This document shows, piece after piece, positions 21,710 through 33,170 of a stretch of 64,000 bases of DNA. Within the stretch, counting starts at the first letter, position 1; each line of letters opens with the position of its first letter. Origin of the DNA: Halicephalobus mephisto (taxonomy: Eukaryota; Nematoda; Chromadorea; Rhabditida; Panagrolaimidae); contig SWDT01000296.1 of assembly GCA_009193035.1 (NCBI GenBank), forward strand, positions 1 to 64,000. The letters are read 5' to 3'. The position numbers and the translations under genes are program-made. The notes below the pieces were generated by a model, which ran no database searches, was not told the origin of the DNA, and saw only the letters and a list, made by a program, of their open reading frames with translations.

Positions 21710-23000
21710 TTTTTGGTCCTGAGTGGAAAATTTCGAAAATTCGTGCTGAGACAATTTTTATGATTAATATTTTTCTTTTTACAGTAATACGATTTTAGAA
21801 CTTTAAAAAACTTTTAAAATCTTAAATTTTTAAATTTTTGGTCCTGAGTGGAAAATTTCGAAAATTCGTGCTGAGATAAATTTTTTGAAATTTTGTGGTT
21901 AATTTTTCTTTTTACAGTAATACGATTTTAGAACCTTAAAAAACTTTTAAAATCTTAAATTTTATACTTTTTGGTCCTAAGTGGAAAATTTTGAAAATTC
22001 GTGCTGAAACAAATTTTTTGAATTTTTAATAAAAATTTTTTTTTTCAAAAATTCACTTTTTTAAATAATATTGTTTATTACTGTAGTTATTTTCAGATGT
22101 TTGAAATTAGTGGTAAATATTTAAAGATTTTTTTATGTTTAAAAAGTAATTTTTTTGTAGAATATTCTCAGCATATGTTTCCAAACTACAACCTTTAATT
22201 CCTTTTTTCTCACGGCCGAGGACCATTTTTCTTCTTCTTTATTTACAGAAGCACTTTAACGATAAATTGTACAGTTTCCGGTCCTGACTGGAAGAATCTG
22301 GAAATTCGTGTCGGGACTATTTTTTAGACATTTTAGAAAAAATTTAATTTTTTAAAATTAATAATTTTGAGAATTTCTAAAACCACATAAACGTGGAATT
22401 TTACAGTTTCCGGTCCTGAGTGGAAAATTTTGGAAATTCGTGTCGGGACCATTTTTAAGTTTTTAATAAAAATTTTGATTTTCTATGATAATATAATTTG
22501 AAAAATTTCTAAAATTACATTAATATTAAATTTTACATTTTCCAGTCGAGACCAAAAAAACTTCGAAAATTTGTGTTAAGGCCATTTTTAGAGTTTTCGA
22601 AAAAGTTTACTTTTTTAAATAATATAATTTAAAAATTCTACAAAATAATGTAAAAATTAAATTTTACAATTTTAGTCCTAATTGAAAAATTTCAAAAATT
22701 TGTGTTAAGGCCATTTTTAGAGTTTTCGAAAAAGTTTACTTTTTTTAAATAATATAATTTAAAATTTTTACAAAATAATATAAAAATTAAATTTTGCAGT
22801 TTTCAGTCGAGACCAAAAAACTTCGAAAATCTGTGTTAAGACCATTTTTAGACTTTTCGAAAAAGTTTACTTTTTTAAATAATATAATTTAAAAATTCTA
22901 CAAAATAATATAATTATTAAATTTTACAATTTTAGTCCTAATTGAAAAACTTCGAAAATTTGTGTTAAGGCCATTTTTAGACTTTTCGAAAAAGTTTACT
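21710..23000. repeat. Long-period repeats (about 120-180 bp) with GGTCCTGAGTGGAAAATT core
   Basis: Several divergent copies with GGTCCTGAGTGGAAAATTTC and AAATTCGTGCTGAGAC. From 22540 a tighter set of about 125 bp has AAAATTTGTGTTAAGGCCAT and TTTCGAAAAAGTTTACTTTT, four to five copies. Confidence 0.7.
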
Positions 23001-23539
23001 TTTTTGTCCTCATGATGTTTGCCTCTCAACTACAATCTCTAATTCCTTTTTTCACGGTCGAGGACAGAATTATTTTTTTTATTTGCAGAACTACCTAAAG
23101 TCCAAATTTTACACTTTCCGGTCTCAATTGGAAAATTTGAAAATATTCTTGTCGGGACCATTTTTAGATTTTTCGAAAAAGTTTAATTTTTTGAAATAAT
23201 GTGAGTTAAAAATTCTAGAAAATAATATAAGCATTAAATTTTATAATTTTGGTTTCAATTGGAAATTTTTTGTCAGGATAATTTTTAGATTTTACTCTTT
23301 TGTACCTATTAGTTATTATTTGACTAAAATCCTTAATTCTTTTTTACAATTGAAAACATTTTTTTGTTTACAGAAGCACGTAAATACGAAATTTTATGAT
23401 TTCGATCCCAACTGGAAAGTTCCTGCTGAGACCATTTTTAGATTTTACTCTTTTGTACCTGACAGTTATTCCTCAGCTAAAACCTTTAATTCTTTTTTTA
23501 CAATTGAGAACAACATTTTTTTGTTTACAGAAGCACGTA
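23000..23539 (+). repeat. Repeats containing acceptor-like TTTACAGAAGCACGTAA, leading into the 79-aa gene
   Basis: CTAATTCCTTTTTTCACGG... / TTTTTGTTTACAGAAGCACG blocks occur near 22190-22260, 23040-23100, 23320-23385 and 23475-23540. The last copy directly abuts the start codon at 23540. Confidence 0.65.
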
Positions 23540-23779
23540 ATGTCGAACAAGTACCGACGCAAAAGTTGTCCAGAGCCGCTTCATCAAGGAAAATCGGTGT
23601 TTGACCGTTTTCAAGTGAAAAAACCGGTTCCAAATGACCCTGAGGGCTTGAGAAGAACAAGTTTACTTTCGTCTCGGGACAAAAATTGTAATGACAAGTT
23701 TTATCTTGGAGATAATTTTCATCTTGCAAAATGCAAATATTTATCCGGAGATCGGTCTTCCTTGGATTTACGCCAATGA
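23540..23779 (+). CDS. Small basic protein, 79 aa, unknown function
   Basis: Starts at an ATG 9 nt after an acceptor-like TTGTTTACAG, fitting a trans-spliced or 5'-UTR-spliced mRNA. Lys/Arg-rich with scattered Cys (MSNKYRRKSCPEPLHQGKSV; DKNCNDKFYLGDNFHLAKCK). Ends SSLDLRQ. No signal peptide, membrane segment or recognisable domain. Composition differs sharply from the flanking repeats, which favours real coding. Longer in-frame sequence upstream is repeat-derived and is not included. Confidence 0.6.
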   Translation: MSNKYRRKSCPEPLHQGKSVFDRFQVKKPVPNDPEGLRRTSLLSSRDKNCNDKFYLGDNFHLAKCKYLSGDRSSLDLRQ

Positions 23780-24039
23780 GAAAACAAACAAAAAGAAAAA
23801 TCGCTTTTTTACTTTTTAATTAAATACAATCTGACAAAAAATCGAAAATCTGAAAAATTTCAGGGAAAAATAAAATTTTTAATTTCGGAATTTTTAGAAA
23901 TTTTACAAAAATTATAAATTTTGTTAATTTTAGAAATTTTGCAAAAATTATAAATTTTTTTTTAATTTTAGAAATTATGCAAAAATTTAGAAAATTATGC
24001 AATTTCAAATAAATAAAAATTCGTGTTGAGACAATTTTA

Positions 24040-24505
24040 TGACTTTTTAATTTTGAGTATGATATAGATTACTGTATTTTAGGATATTATTGAATAATAT
24101 TAAAAATAGAAATAATAGATAATTAGATATAATTATGGATTACTGTATTTCAGAACTTTATCGAACAATATTCAGAAATAAAAATGATAAATTATTACAT
24201 ATGATTATGGATTACGGTATTTTAGGATATCATTGAATAATATCAAAAATAGAAATGATAAATTATTACATATGATTATGGATTACTGTATTTTAGGATA
24301 TTATCGAACAATATTCAGAAATAAAAATGACAAATTATTACATATGATTATGGATTACTGTATTTTAGGATATTATCGAACAATATTAAATATAGAAATG
24401 ACAAATTATTACATATAATTATGGATTACTGTATTTCAGAACTTTATCGAACAATATTAAAAATAAAAATGACAAATTATTACATATGATTATGGATTAC
24501 TGTAC
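24040..24505. repeat. 71-bp tandem repeat abutting the coiled-coil gene stop codon
   Basis: Six to seven copies of GATTATGGATTACTGTATTT...ATTATCGAACAATATT...AAATTATTACATAT. The final copy reaches the stop codon (24497-24499), so the 3' UTR of the neighbouring minus-strand gene is repeat DNA. Confidence 0.8.
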
Positions 24506-27500
24506 GATAGGAATTCGTTGCAAGAGCAAGGACAGTTTGGCAAAAAGAGCAACTCTGTTTTCTCCGAGAATGGCGTCGATGTAGTCATCGTTGTTGTCTT
24601 CGAGGACGATTTTCAGGAATTCTTGAAGGTCTTTGAGCTTCTGATTCTGGTCGGCATGTTTCTCAAGAGTCTTTTTTCGAAGATTCTGGAAAATTTTATT
24701 TTTTATAAAATTTCGCGTTTTGAATTTTATTTTTGCAATTTAATTCAAAAATAAAAATTATTTAAAATATTTTTGTATAATTACTTTAAAAATTATTTTG
24801 AAAAAATTTTTACTTTTTTACAGTAATTTAAAAATTATTAAATTATTTTAAAGAATTTCTACTTTCTTACAGTAATTTAAAAAATTAAAAAAATTATTGA
24901 ATTTTTTTTAAAAATTTTTATTTTTTTACAGTAATTTTAATAATTTTTAGAATTATTAAATTTTTTTGAAAATATTTTTACTTTTTTACAGTAATTTAAA
25001 AATTATTAAATTTTTTTTAAAAACTTACAATTTCTTCTTCCAAATTTTTTTGTTTTTCAATTTTTTCTTCTTCCAATTTTTTGAGTTTTTTTTTCATTTC
25101 GGACATTTCTTTCTTGAATCCGACGATTATTTCTTGATTTTTTGCATTTTCTTTACTTCTGATTTTTTCGCTTTCTTCTAGTTGTTTTCTGCTTTCTTTC
25201 AGTAGTTTTTCTGACTAAATAAAAATAATTAAATTTTTAAAGAAAATTTGGATAAAATATTTTTGGTATAATTTTGTTTGAATATTTTTAAATTTTTGAA
25301 ACAAAAATAAATTTCGAAAGATGGACAGAGGGTTGGGTGCCCTAAGTACTGTAATGTAGAAGTTTTTAGATCCGAGAAGAATCTAAAAAAATCGATTGCG
25401 AAATAATCACAGAAAACCGGGATTTTAGTTTCTAAAAAGTCCCAAACTTTCCCGTCGGGACCATTTCGTAAAGATATTCATTTTTTTCATTACTAATTTC
25501 GAAATTGCATAAAATTACGAAATAACTATCATAAAAATAATTTTTCAGACTAGTTTCTAAAAAGTCCCAAACTTTCCCGTCAGGACCATTTCGGAAAGAT
25601 ATTTATTTTTAACAATTTTTCGTTATTAATTTCGAAACTACTTAAATTACGAAATAACTATCATAAAAATAATTTTTCAGACTAGTTTCTAAAAAATTCC
25701 AAATTTTCCCGTTAGGACCATTTCGGAAAGATATTCATTTTTTTCATTACTAATTTCGAAATTGTATAAAATTACGAAATAACTATCAAAAAATAATTTT
25801 TAAGACTAAATTCTAAAAAGTTCCAAACTTTCCCGTCGGGACCATTTCGGAAAAAATAAATTTTAAATTTTTCGATTACCTGTTCTCTAGCTTTGTTCAG
25901 ATGGTCCTCTAGTCGTTTTTTGTCGTTTTCGAGATTTACAATATCCTTTTTGGTCTCGTTTAGTTCCTTCGTGATTTCGTTCAACTTCATCTGACATGTT
26001 TGAATTTTTATTTTTTTGTCTTCGTTTTCTTTGTTGAGTTTTTTGATTATCTGAAATTTTAAAAATTAAAATTCTTGAAAATTTCGGACGATTCTGGAAG
26101 TTGTTAGAGAATCTTTGGAATTTTCCAGAATTTCAATGAGGACTTCTGAAATTTTGGAATCTTCAAGAATTCAGAAAATTTTGAATTTTTCGAAATTCAG
26201 AAAATTCCAAAATTATCAAAAATCATGATTTTTAAAAATTTCGTGTCAGGACCACTTTGCAAAAAATTTTTTTTTAAATACCGTAATTTTGAATATTTTT
26301 AGAAAAGTTAAAAAATTCGTGTTAAGACAATTTTTCGACAGAATTCATTTTTTAAAAAGTACTGTAATTTGTAAAGTTAAAAAAATAAATTTTTTAGCTT
26401 TTTTAATTTAAAAAATAATTTTTAATTTTTATAAAAATATTAAAATTCAAAAAAAAAAAATAACTTTTTTCTTAAAAATAATGATTTTTAACTTTTTTTA
26501 AAAATATTAAAATTTACAAAAAAAATAACTTTTTAAAAAAAAATGATTTTTAACTTTTTTAAAAATATTAAAATTCATAAATCTCACGTAATGATTGGCT
26601 TCCATCTGAGCAGCATTCTGAATCTTCAACTGTTTCGCAATTTTGGCGACTTCAGAATCGAATTCTTTTTTTATTTCTTCTCTGACCCTCTGTTCCGTCA
26701 CAAGGGCGATTTCCCTCTCCCTGATCTCCCGGAGATTCATTTTTTCTTCTTTGGCAACGAGTTCCTTCTTCAACGTCTCCAGGACCTTCTGCATTTCCGC
26801 CATTTCTAATTCCAGTTGTTGTTGATTCCCAATTTGCGTCGCTGAAAATTTATAAAATTTCTAAAATTTCTAAAAGATCTCATAAAATTTGATGTTTCTA
26901 AAAGATTTTCCAAAATTTCATGTTTCTACAAAATTTTTTGATTTCAAAAACCTCTGTCAGATTTCTCAGAATTTCAGAAATCTATAAATTTTTCTAAAAT
27001 TTTTAATTTCTATAAAATTTCGAAATTTCAAAAATCTATAAATTTTTCTAAAATTTCTAATTTCTATAAAATTTTTAAAAATTTCAAAAATCCATTAATT
27101 TCTATAAAATTTTTTAAAATTTCAAAAATCTATAAATTTTTCTAAAATTTTTAATTTCTATAAAATTTTTAAATTTCAAAAATCTCTATTAATTTTTCTA
27201 AAATTCCTAATTTCTATCAAATTTTAAAAAATTTCAGAAATCTATTAATTTTTCTAAAATTTTTAATTTCTATAAAATTTTAAAAAACTAGAATTTGTCG
27301 GAAATTATATTTTTAATAAAACTTGGATCTTACTCATCAGCAGATGTTCTCCTTTCATCCTGTCCAGTTCAGTTTTCAGATTTTCCACGATTTCCGTATT
27401 TTCCTTTTGGAACAAAGCCAGTTTTTCTTTGTGGAGTTTTTCGTCCATCAGAATCCTCTCCTCGAGTCTTCTGATCTCCTCCTCTTGAATCTCCATGGTC

Positions 27501-29685
27501 TTCTTACAGTATATGATGGCATCTTTGTAGTTCAACGAATCCGAAGCTATTTTTGTTTTGAGAATTTCTTTTTCTTCCAGAAGGTTCTGGATTTTCTAAA
27601 ATTTCCATTTTTTTCAAATTTTCGATAAAATATTTTTGGTATAATTTTGTTTGAATATTTTTAAATTTTTGAAACAAAAATAAATTTCGAAAGATGGACA
27701 GAGGGTTGGGTGCCCTAAGTACTGTAATGTAGCAGTTTTTAGATCCGAGAAGAATCTAAAAAAATCGATTACGAAATAATCACAGAAAACCGGGATTTTA
27801 GTTTCTAAAAAGTTCCAAACTTTCCCGTCGGGGCCATTTCGGAAAGATATTCATTTTTAACAATTTTTCGTTATTAATTTCGAAATTGCATAAAATTACG
27901 AAATAAGTATCATAAAAATAATTTTTCAGACTAGTTTCTAAAAAGTTCCAAACTTTCCCGTCGGGGCCATTTCGGAAAGATATTCATTTTTTTTCATTAC
28001 TAATTTCGAAATTGTATAAAATTACGAAATGACTATTAAAAAATAATTTTTAGGATAGTTTCTAAAAAATTCCAAACTTTCGCTTCGGGACCATTTCGGA
28101 AAGATTCATTTTTAATGAAATTAGAGAACGCTCAATTTCGAATTCTTTTATTTTAATCTTCATATTTTTCATTCCAATCCAAGATTAGTGTTCATTATCT
28201 CATATCAAGATTGAAGTACTTCTTAAATCAGCTTATGAAGCACCATAAACACAAAAAAAAATAAAATCACGTTGTTTTCATTTTGATACTGTTATAAAAG
28301 AATTAATTTCTCGATTTATTTAGGAACTTACTTCCTCAAACTTGAACAATCAAACCAGTTACAAAAAATCGATATAAATTACAAAAATAAACATAATTGA
28401 TAAAATTTTGCTGAAATTATTATGTGACATTTCTTCCTTAACATATATGTTCCAATTTTAGGATAAAAATTCCACAAAAAGTACTTAGTTACAGTAATAA
28501 ATTTCATAGATTCTGAACCTAAAATTAGAATCAAAAGTTAACCTTCAGAATCCAGGATTCTGAATTATGTAATATTTATATATGAAGCATTTATATCCCT
28601 AGTGTTTCTGTTCCAGTTTTAGAATTAAAATTTCACAAAAAGTACTTAATTACAGTAATAAACTTTATAGATTCTGAATCTAAAATCAAAATGAATAGTT
28701 AATCTTCAGAATCCAGGATTCTGAATTCCGAATTATGTAATATTTATATATAAAGCATTTATATTCTAATTCTAGGGTTGGAATTAAATAAAAACTATTT
28801 ACAATAAGGTAATTGGACCCATAGACTCTGGATCTAAAATCAAAATGAATAGTTAATTTTCAGAATCCAGGATTCTGAATTCAGAATTATGTAATATTTA
28901 TATATAAAGCATTTATATTCTAATTCTAAGGTTATAACTGACTAAAAATATTTACAATGATGTAGCAAACTTTATAGATTCTGCATCTAAAATCAAAATA
29001 AATAGTTAACCTTCAGAATCCAGGATTCTGAAAACTAACTCTGGATTTTAAACATATTTGAAATTTTATATCAAAGATATTTCTAAAAAAATAGAAAGTT
29101 ATCTAAAATGCTTTTTAAAATACTATATAACAAAGTTAAAGTTATTTAAAATAAAAATAAAAAATGAGGATAAAAATAAAAATAAGGATAAGAATAAAAA
29201 TAAGGATAAAAATAAAAAATAAGGATAAAAATAAAAATAAGGATAAAAATAAAAATAAGGATAAAAATAAAAATAAGAATAAAAACAAGAATAAAAATAA
29301 GGATAAAAAAGGCCCAGTAATCGAGCTTGATGGGACTTTCCAAATCCGCAGGTATCTGGAAGTTCTAGCAAACCGCTGGATGTGGCGAAGACGGATTTGC
29401 TACCTTGACCTTAGGGGTCAGAATGAAAATTATGCAAAAAATTATTTAATAAATCAATGTCAAAAATCACTTTTTTCTAAAACAACATAAAATGGCAATA
29501 TTGTCCCTAGAAAAATGTATAAAAAATAAACTTTTTTCAAAAGCGATTTTTTCGAACAAAAAAACTGTCATTTACGTGTTAACAGTTCCTCTGGCTTGAT
29601 GACGTCATTTCCGTTTCAATATTATTTTAAAAATAAAATTTTTTAAATTTAAAAAAAAACTTACTAAATTTTCTATTGTTGACAT
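24497..29685 (-). CDS. Long coiled-coil protein, 360 aa
   Basis: Six exons in transcript order: 29665-29685 (MSTIENL), 27334-27595, 26588-26841, 25880-26050, 25029-25214, 24497-24685; every junction keeps frame and splice consensus. Nearly the whole protein is charged heptad-like helix (for example EEEIRRLEERILMDEKLHKE, LKKELVAKEEKMNLREIRER, KKKLKKLEEEKIEKQKNLEE), ending in a more globular tail (DNNDDYIDAILGENRVALFA, then KLSLLLQRIPIVQ). The layout resembles ciliary or basal-body coiled-coil proteins (DUF4515/BBOF1/CFAP157-like), but that is a guess from composition. Intron 1 is over 2 kb and, with intron 4, contains a shared duplicated block. The tiny 21-nt first exon rests on phase and consensus only. 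Confidence 0.8.
25240..25860. repeat. Intronic repeat block also present at 27625-28110
   Basis: Begins GATAAAATATTTTTGGTATA, includes GATGGACAGAGGGTTGGGTG and CCCTAAGTACTGTAATGTAG, then tandem units of about 115 bp with CCAAACTTTCCCGTCGGGAC. Nearly identical sequence lies in intron 1 of the same gene. Confidence 0.85.
27625..28110. repeat. Second copy of the intronic repeat block
   Basis: Matches 25240-25860 over the single-copy part with about two differences per 100 bp, then carries fewer CCAAACTTTCCCGTCGGG units. Confidence 0.85.
28440..29040. repeat. Tandem repeat, unit about 150-170 bp, four copies
   Basis: Units contain AAGTACTTAATTACAGTAAT, GATTCTGAATCTAAAATCAA and CTTCAGAATCCAGGATTCTG, then a TAATATTTATATATAAAGCA tail. 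Lies in intron 1 of the coiled-coil gene. Confidence 0.8.
29160..29310. repeat. AAGGATAAAAATAAAAAT simple repeat
   Basis: About ten units of 12-18 bp. Both strands give long low-complexity frames (Lys/Asn-rich or Phe/Tyr-rich) that are not genes. Confidence 0.85.
29312..29425. other. Short GC-rich island inside intron 1 of the coiled-coil gene
   Basis: About 110 bp with GCTTGATGGGACTTTCCAAA, CGCTGGATGTGGCGAAGACG and TGACCTTAGGGGTCA (a near palindrome). Open in the plus frame but joined to simple repeat. Could be a buried ncRNA or an old insertion. Confidence 0.3.
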
Positions 29686-30039
29686 TTTTTGATTTTTTGT
29701 AAATATTACGAAATTGGGAAATTAAATAAAGAATTTTTCTGATAAGATATCGAATGACGTAAGAAAAACGAAAAAAATTTATAATTATTTTCAAATTTTT
29801 TTAAATTTTTATGAATTTCAAAATGCGGCCAACCGCGGATTAAAATCGATAAATTTTCTTCTTGAATAATTTTCTCAAATTAAAAAAAATAAAATTTTCC
29901 ACAAAAATGACTCGACTTTGATAAAAAAAAATTTTGTTGATTTTATTTCTCAAAAATGTAGTCAACATAAAGTCAGCAAATTTATTTGTGAAAAACCTGG
30001 AAGTTTAAAATTTATTTTTTTTTAAATTTTTTATTTTTG
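29686..30039. other. Intergenic DNA, A+T-rich
   Basis: Lies between two minus-strand genes. No gene, hairpin or repeat array seen. Confidence 0.6.
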
Positions 30040-31432
30040 TTAATAGTGGCATTTTCCACAAGTGTACTGGCATCCGGACATGCAGTTGGCGTAGTAGGTG
30101 TTGTTACAGTAAGCCACGTAGAGATAACAATCGTAACAAGTATCTCGACAAGTACCTAAAAATTCAAAACTTAAAAAAATTCAAAAATTTAAAAAAACTT
30201 AAAAAAACTTAAAAATTCAAAACTTAAAAAAATTCAAAAATTCAAAACTTAAAAACTTTAAAAACTTTAAAAACTTTAAAAACTTTAAAAAATTTTTAAA
30301 ATTTAAAGAATTTCTAAAAATCAAAAATTTTAAAAATTAAAAAATTCAAAGATTCAAAAAATTTTTAAAATCAGAAAAATAAAAAATCCAACAATTCAAA
30401 AAATTTTTAAAATCAAAAAAATTCAAAGATTCAAAATATTTTAAAAATCAAAAAAATTAGAAAATTTAAAAAGTTTAAAAACCAAAAAATTAGAAATTAA
30501 ATAATATTTGGATTTTGAAGCAAAATTTCTAAAATTATTTCAATATTCCTCAGTTTTTAAATTAATATTGTTAGAAAATTGTTCTTCAATTATTTTATTG
30601 TATTTCTATGTTTAAAAATTATATTTAATTCAATTACAGTGTTTTTATTTTTGAATTCCCGCGCAAGAGCGAATGAGAGTAAAAAGTGGTAAATCTGGCA
30701 ATTTTACAAAAATCGACTCGCCCTGTCCTCTCTCTCTCTGTTGCGCGCTCTTTCCAATCCTAAAAATCTGCGTCAAAACAACTGTTTTTTATTTTTATAA
30801 GTGTTTTTTTTCAAACTTTGAATTCCCGCGCAAGAGCGAGTGAGAGTAAAAAGTGGTAAATTTGGCAATTTTACAAAAATCAACTCGCCCTGTCCTCTCT
30901 CTCTGTTGTGCGCCCCTCCCAATCCTAAAAATCTGCGTCAAAACAACTGTTTTTTATTTTTATAAAAATGTTTTTTTTCAAACTTTAAATTCCCGCGCAA
31001 GAGCGAGTGAGAGTAAAAAGTGGTAAATTTGGCAATTTTACAAAAATCAACTCGCCCTGTCCTCTCTCTCTCTGTTGTGCGCTCTTTCCAATCCCAAAAT
31101 TTCCAGTCTCTTGGAAGTTCGTTTTAAAGTGATTTCTCAATTATTTTCATATATGATTTTTATAGTAATTTGGATATAATTTAACTATTCAAGCTGAAAA
31201 GCAAGAAGTCAATAAATTTAAAGGAAAATTTCAAAAAACTCACAACAAATGCCGTTGGTGCACATTTTGCCTGTTGGACATATATCATTCACACAAGCTA
31301 GAACAATTTACATGTAAAATTAATCATTTCCAAAAACCTACGTCCAGTACTGTAAGTTCCATCACAGCAAATTTGAGCCTCGATGAAAATGAAAAAAATC
31401 ACAATCAACAAACCCAACAAAACCAGCCTCAT
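30040..31432 (-). CDS. Small cysteine-rich secreted protein, 86 aa
   Basis: Exons 31342-31432, 31244-31297 and 30040-30155, with phase-consistent joins. The N-terminus is a signal peptide (MRLVLLGLLIVIFFIFIEAQ). The mature part begins ICCDGTYSTGPC and carries about 14 Cys in some 65 residues (CPTGKMCTNGICCTCRDTCY, then CNNTYYANCMSGCQYTCGKC), so it should be disulphide-rich and extracellular. It resembles short nematode Cys-rich secreted peptides generally. The spacing does not match ShK, Kunitz or TIL domains as I know them, so no function is assigned. Intron 2 (over 1 kb) holds A-rich low complexity and three copies of a dispersed CCCGCGCAAGAGCGAG repeat. Confidence 0.85.
30653..31095. repeat. 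CCCGCGCAAGAGCGAG repeat (family Z), three tandem copies
   Basis: Each copy of about 150 bp runs GAATTCCCGCGCAAGAGCGA, GTGAGAGTAAAAAGTGG, AAAATCAACTCGCCCTGTCC, TCTCTCTCTCTGTTGCGCGC. The two ends are partly complementary (GCGCAA...GAGAG with CTCTC...TTGCGC), so each can fold into a hairpin. Other copies: about 39048-39175 (opposite strand) and 45815-46235. Confidence 0.8.
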
Positions 31433-31778
31433 TTCGAATCCTGAATCCTCAATTACCTAATTTCTTTCTTTTTATATTTATTTGTATAATTAAATGTTAA
31501 TTTATGCTTTTGTAAATATTCCAATTTTTCCAGATCAAAGGTCATTAAAAAAACAAACACTTTAAAAAAATTCAAAATCAATAAAAAATTTCCCTTTCAA
31601 TCTTATCAGCCATAATCCTAAAAACGACAATGTCCAGTCAACATCGATTCAGAAATCGCCACAAAGATAAGCCACTCCTCCAAAAAAGTGACATAAATAC
31701 CTCCAAGTTGCCTTCAATAACCATCAGCTTTCGTTTTCTCTTCTAATCCACCACTTTCTGCACTCAGCTCAATTCAAG
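31433..31778 (+). promoter_or_regulatory. Shared upstream region with promoter elements for the 26-aa ORF
   Basis: Near 31660-31705 the plus strand has AAAGATAAGCC (a GATA-factor site) and GACATAAATACC (TATA-like) about 80-110 nt before the ATG at 31779, followed by a C/T-rich leader. The left part is also the upstream region of the divergent Cys-rich gene. Confidence 0.45.
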
Positions 31779-31859
31779 ATGAACTCCAAGTTCTCCAAGG
31801 TCCAATTTGCCTGTAACGAAGACGGCCCTCTCAAGGACAGACCAACTACCCTGTTTTGA
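31779..31859 (+). CDS. 26-aa mini-ORF with its own transcription signals
   Basis: Reads MNSKFSKVQFACNEDGPLKD then RPTTLF and stop. It is short, but sits in a compact transcription-unit-like context: GATA and TATA-like motifs upstream, a pyrimidine-rich leader, unique non-repetitive sequence throughout, and AATAAA at about 31965 after a 3' UTR of some 100 nt. No signal peptide. It could be a peptide gene, or the ORF could be incidental to a non-coding transcript. Confidence 0.5.
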   Translation: MNSKFSKVQFACNEDGPLKDRPTTLF

Positions 31860-32086
31860 GTCTCACGACACCTCTAGTTGGCAACCAACTCCCTTCGACC
31901 GCTTACTGAAATCCCAAATTAACTAGTTTTTCTCATATATGTAGTCATCTTTGCTTGTATCCAAATAAAAGTTTACTTTTTTTTAATAAACTTTAACAAC
32001 AACTCGAAAAGATTTCGCTAACCTCGAGAGGATCATATTCGGGCAAAATCAACAAAAAGGAACAGTAACAGTAGTAATCACGAAGA

Positions 32087-33170
32087 TTATTGCTTCTTCT
32101 TCGGTCTGTACTCGGCAACAACAATCGCATGATCACGTTCATACGGCTCCAAACTCACTTGTTCTCTTGGCTTGAATTTCTCTTCCTTCAGCTTGTTGAT
32201 TTCGCCGGCAAAGACGACTTCCGGAGCTGCAGTACTGTCAATACAATTCGCCTTGATGGAGATAACAGCGTGGCCACCGTTCTTGAGGAAATGATGAGCG
32301 TTGTAGGCAACGATACGAGCTTGGTCTGGCTGAGCAACATCTGAGAAGATAACATCGACGATTCCGACGAGCATGCGGTATTTGAATGGATGGCGGGCAT
32401 CGTCGACAATCGGAATAATGTTGGGACGCTTCTTGGCAACATTGATCAAGTCACGTCCAGAACGGTGGGAGAATTCAACGGCATAGACGAGTCCTTCAGG
32501 TCCAACGAGATCAGAAACATGAGAAACAGTAGTTCCAGAGGCAGCTCCAAGGTAGAGGACCTTCGATCCAGGTTTGATATGCGTATTTTCGAGACCGGCC
32601 ATCATTCCAGCGGCCAGCTTCGATCGGAAGGGATTCCAGACACGGTATTCAATCTTCTGTCCCTCTTCTTCAACAGACACTCGCTTCTCACCGTAGACGG
32701 ATTCTCCAACAACCAAGTTCCTCGTCGCCAGAGCATCTTCTTTACCCTTGATAATGAAGGCGCCTGGAAATAATCATGGATATAATTCCACCAGCCTACA
32801 ACAAACCTTCGAAACGATGGGGTTCAACAACAACGGTTCTGCCTCCTCTCATTCCTGAACCGCCACGTCCACCACGAGGAGATCCACGTCCACGAGGGGA
32901 TCCGCGACCTCCTCCTCTGTCGCCACCACGTCCACCTCTGAATCCGCCTCCACCACCGCGGTTTCCAAATCCACCTCGGCCACCGCGGCTTCCAAATCCA
33001 CCGCGATCTCCACCGCCTCCTCGACCACCGAAACCACCACGGCCTCCGCGGTCTCCACCTCGGCCACCTCTGAATCCACCTGAAAAATCCCATATAAAAA
33101 TTTAAACACCTTCCAAATTCAACAAACCTCCTCTGTCGCCACCACGATTACCAAAACCTGGTCTTCCCAT
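32087..33170 (-). CDS. fib-1: Fibrillarin, rRNA 2'-O-methyltransferase
   Basis: Catalytic subunit of box C/D snoRNPs in the nucleolus; methylates rRNA 2'-OH and also histone H2A in other eukaryotes. Exons 33128-33170, 32807-33079 and 32087-32763 give 330 aa, the usual length. Residues 1 to about 95 form the Gly/Arg-rich (GAR) domain ([12 protein letters not shown] repeats). The methyltransferase domain follows, with the SAM-binding [20 protein letters not shown], the acidic EF after [18 protein letters not shown], and [15 protein letters not shown] near the active site. It ends in a basic KKKQ tail. An acceptor TTTTCAG lies 5 nt before the ATG, indicating trans-splicing. Divergent from MMS19 over about 580 bp. 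Confidence 0.98.

Noticed and set aside
29123..29490. Tyr/Phe-rich and Lys/Asn-rich ORFs
   Set aside because: Products of the AAGGATAAAAATAAAAAT simple repeat.
32776..33105. Pro/Arg-rich plus-strand ORF
   Set aside because: Antisense of the Gly/Arg-rich fibrillarin exon 2; proline codons are complements of glycine codons.
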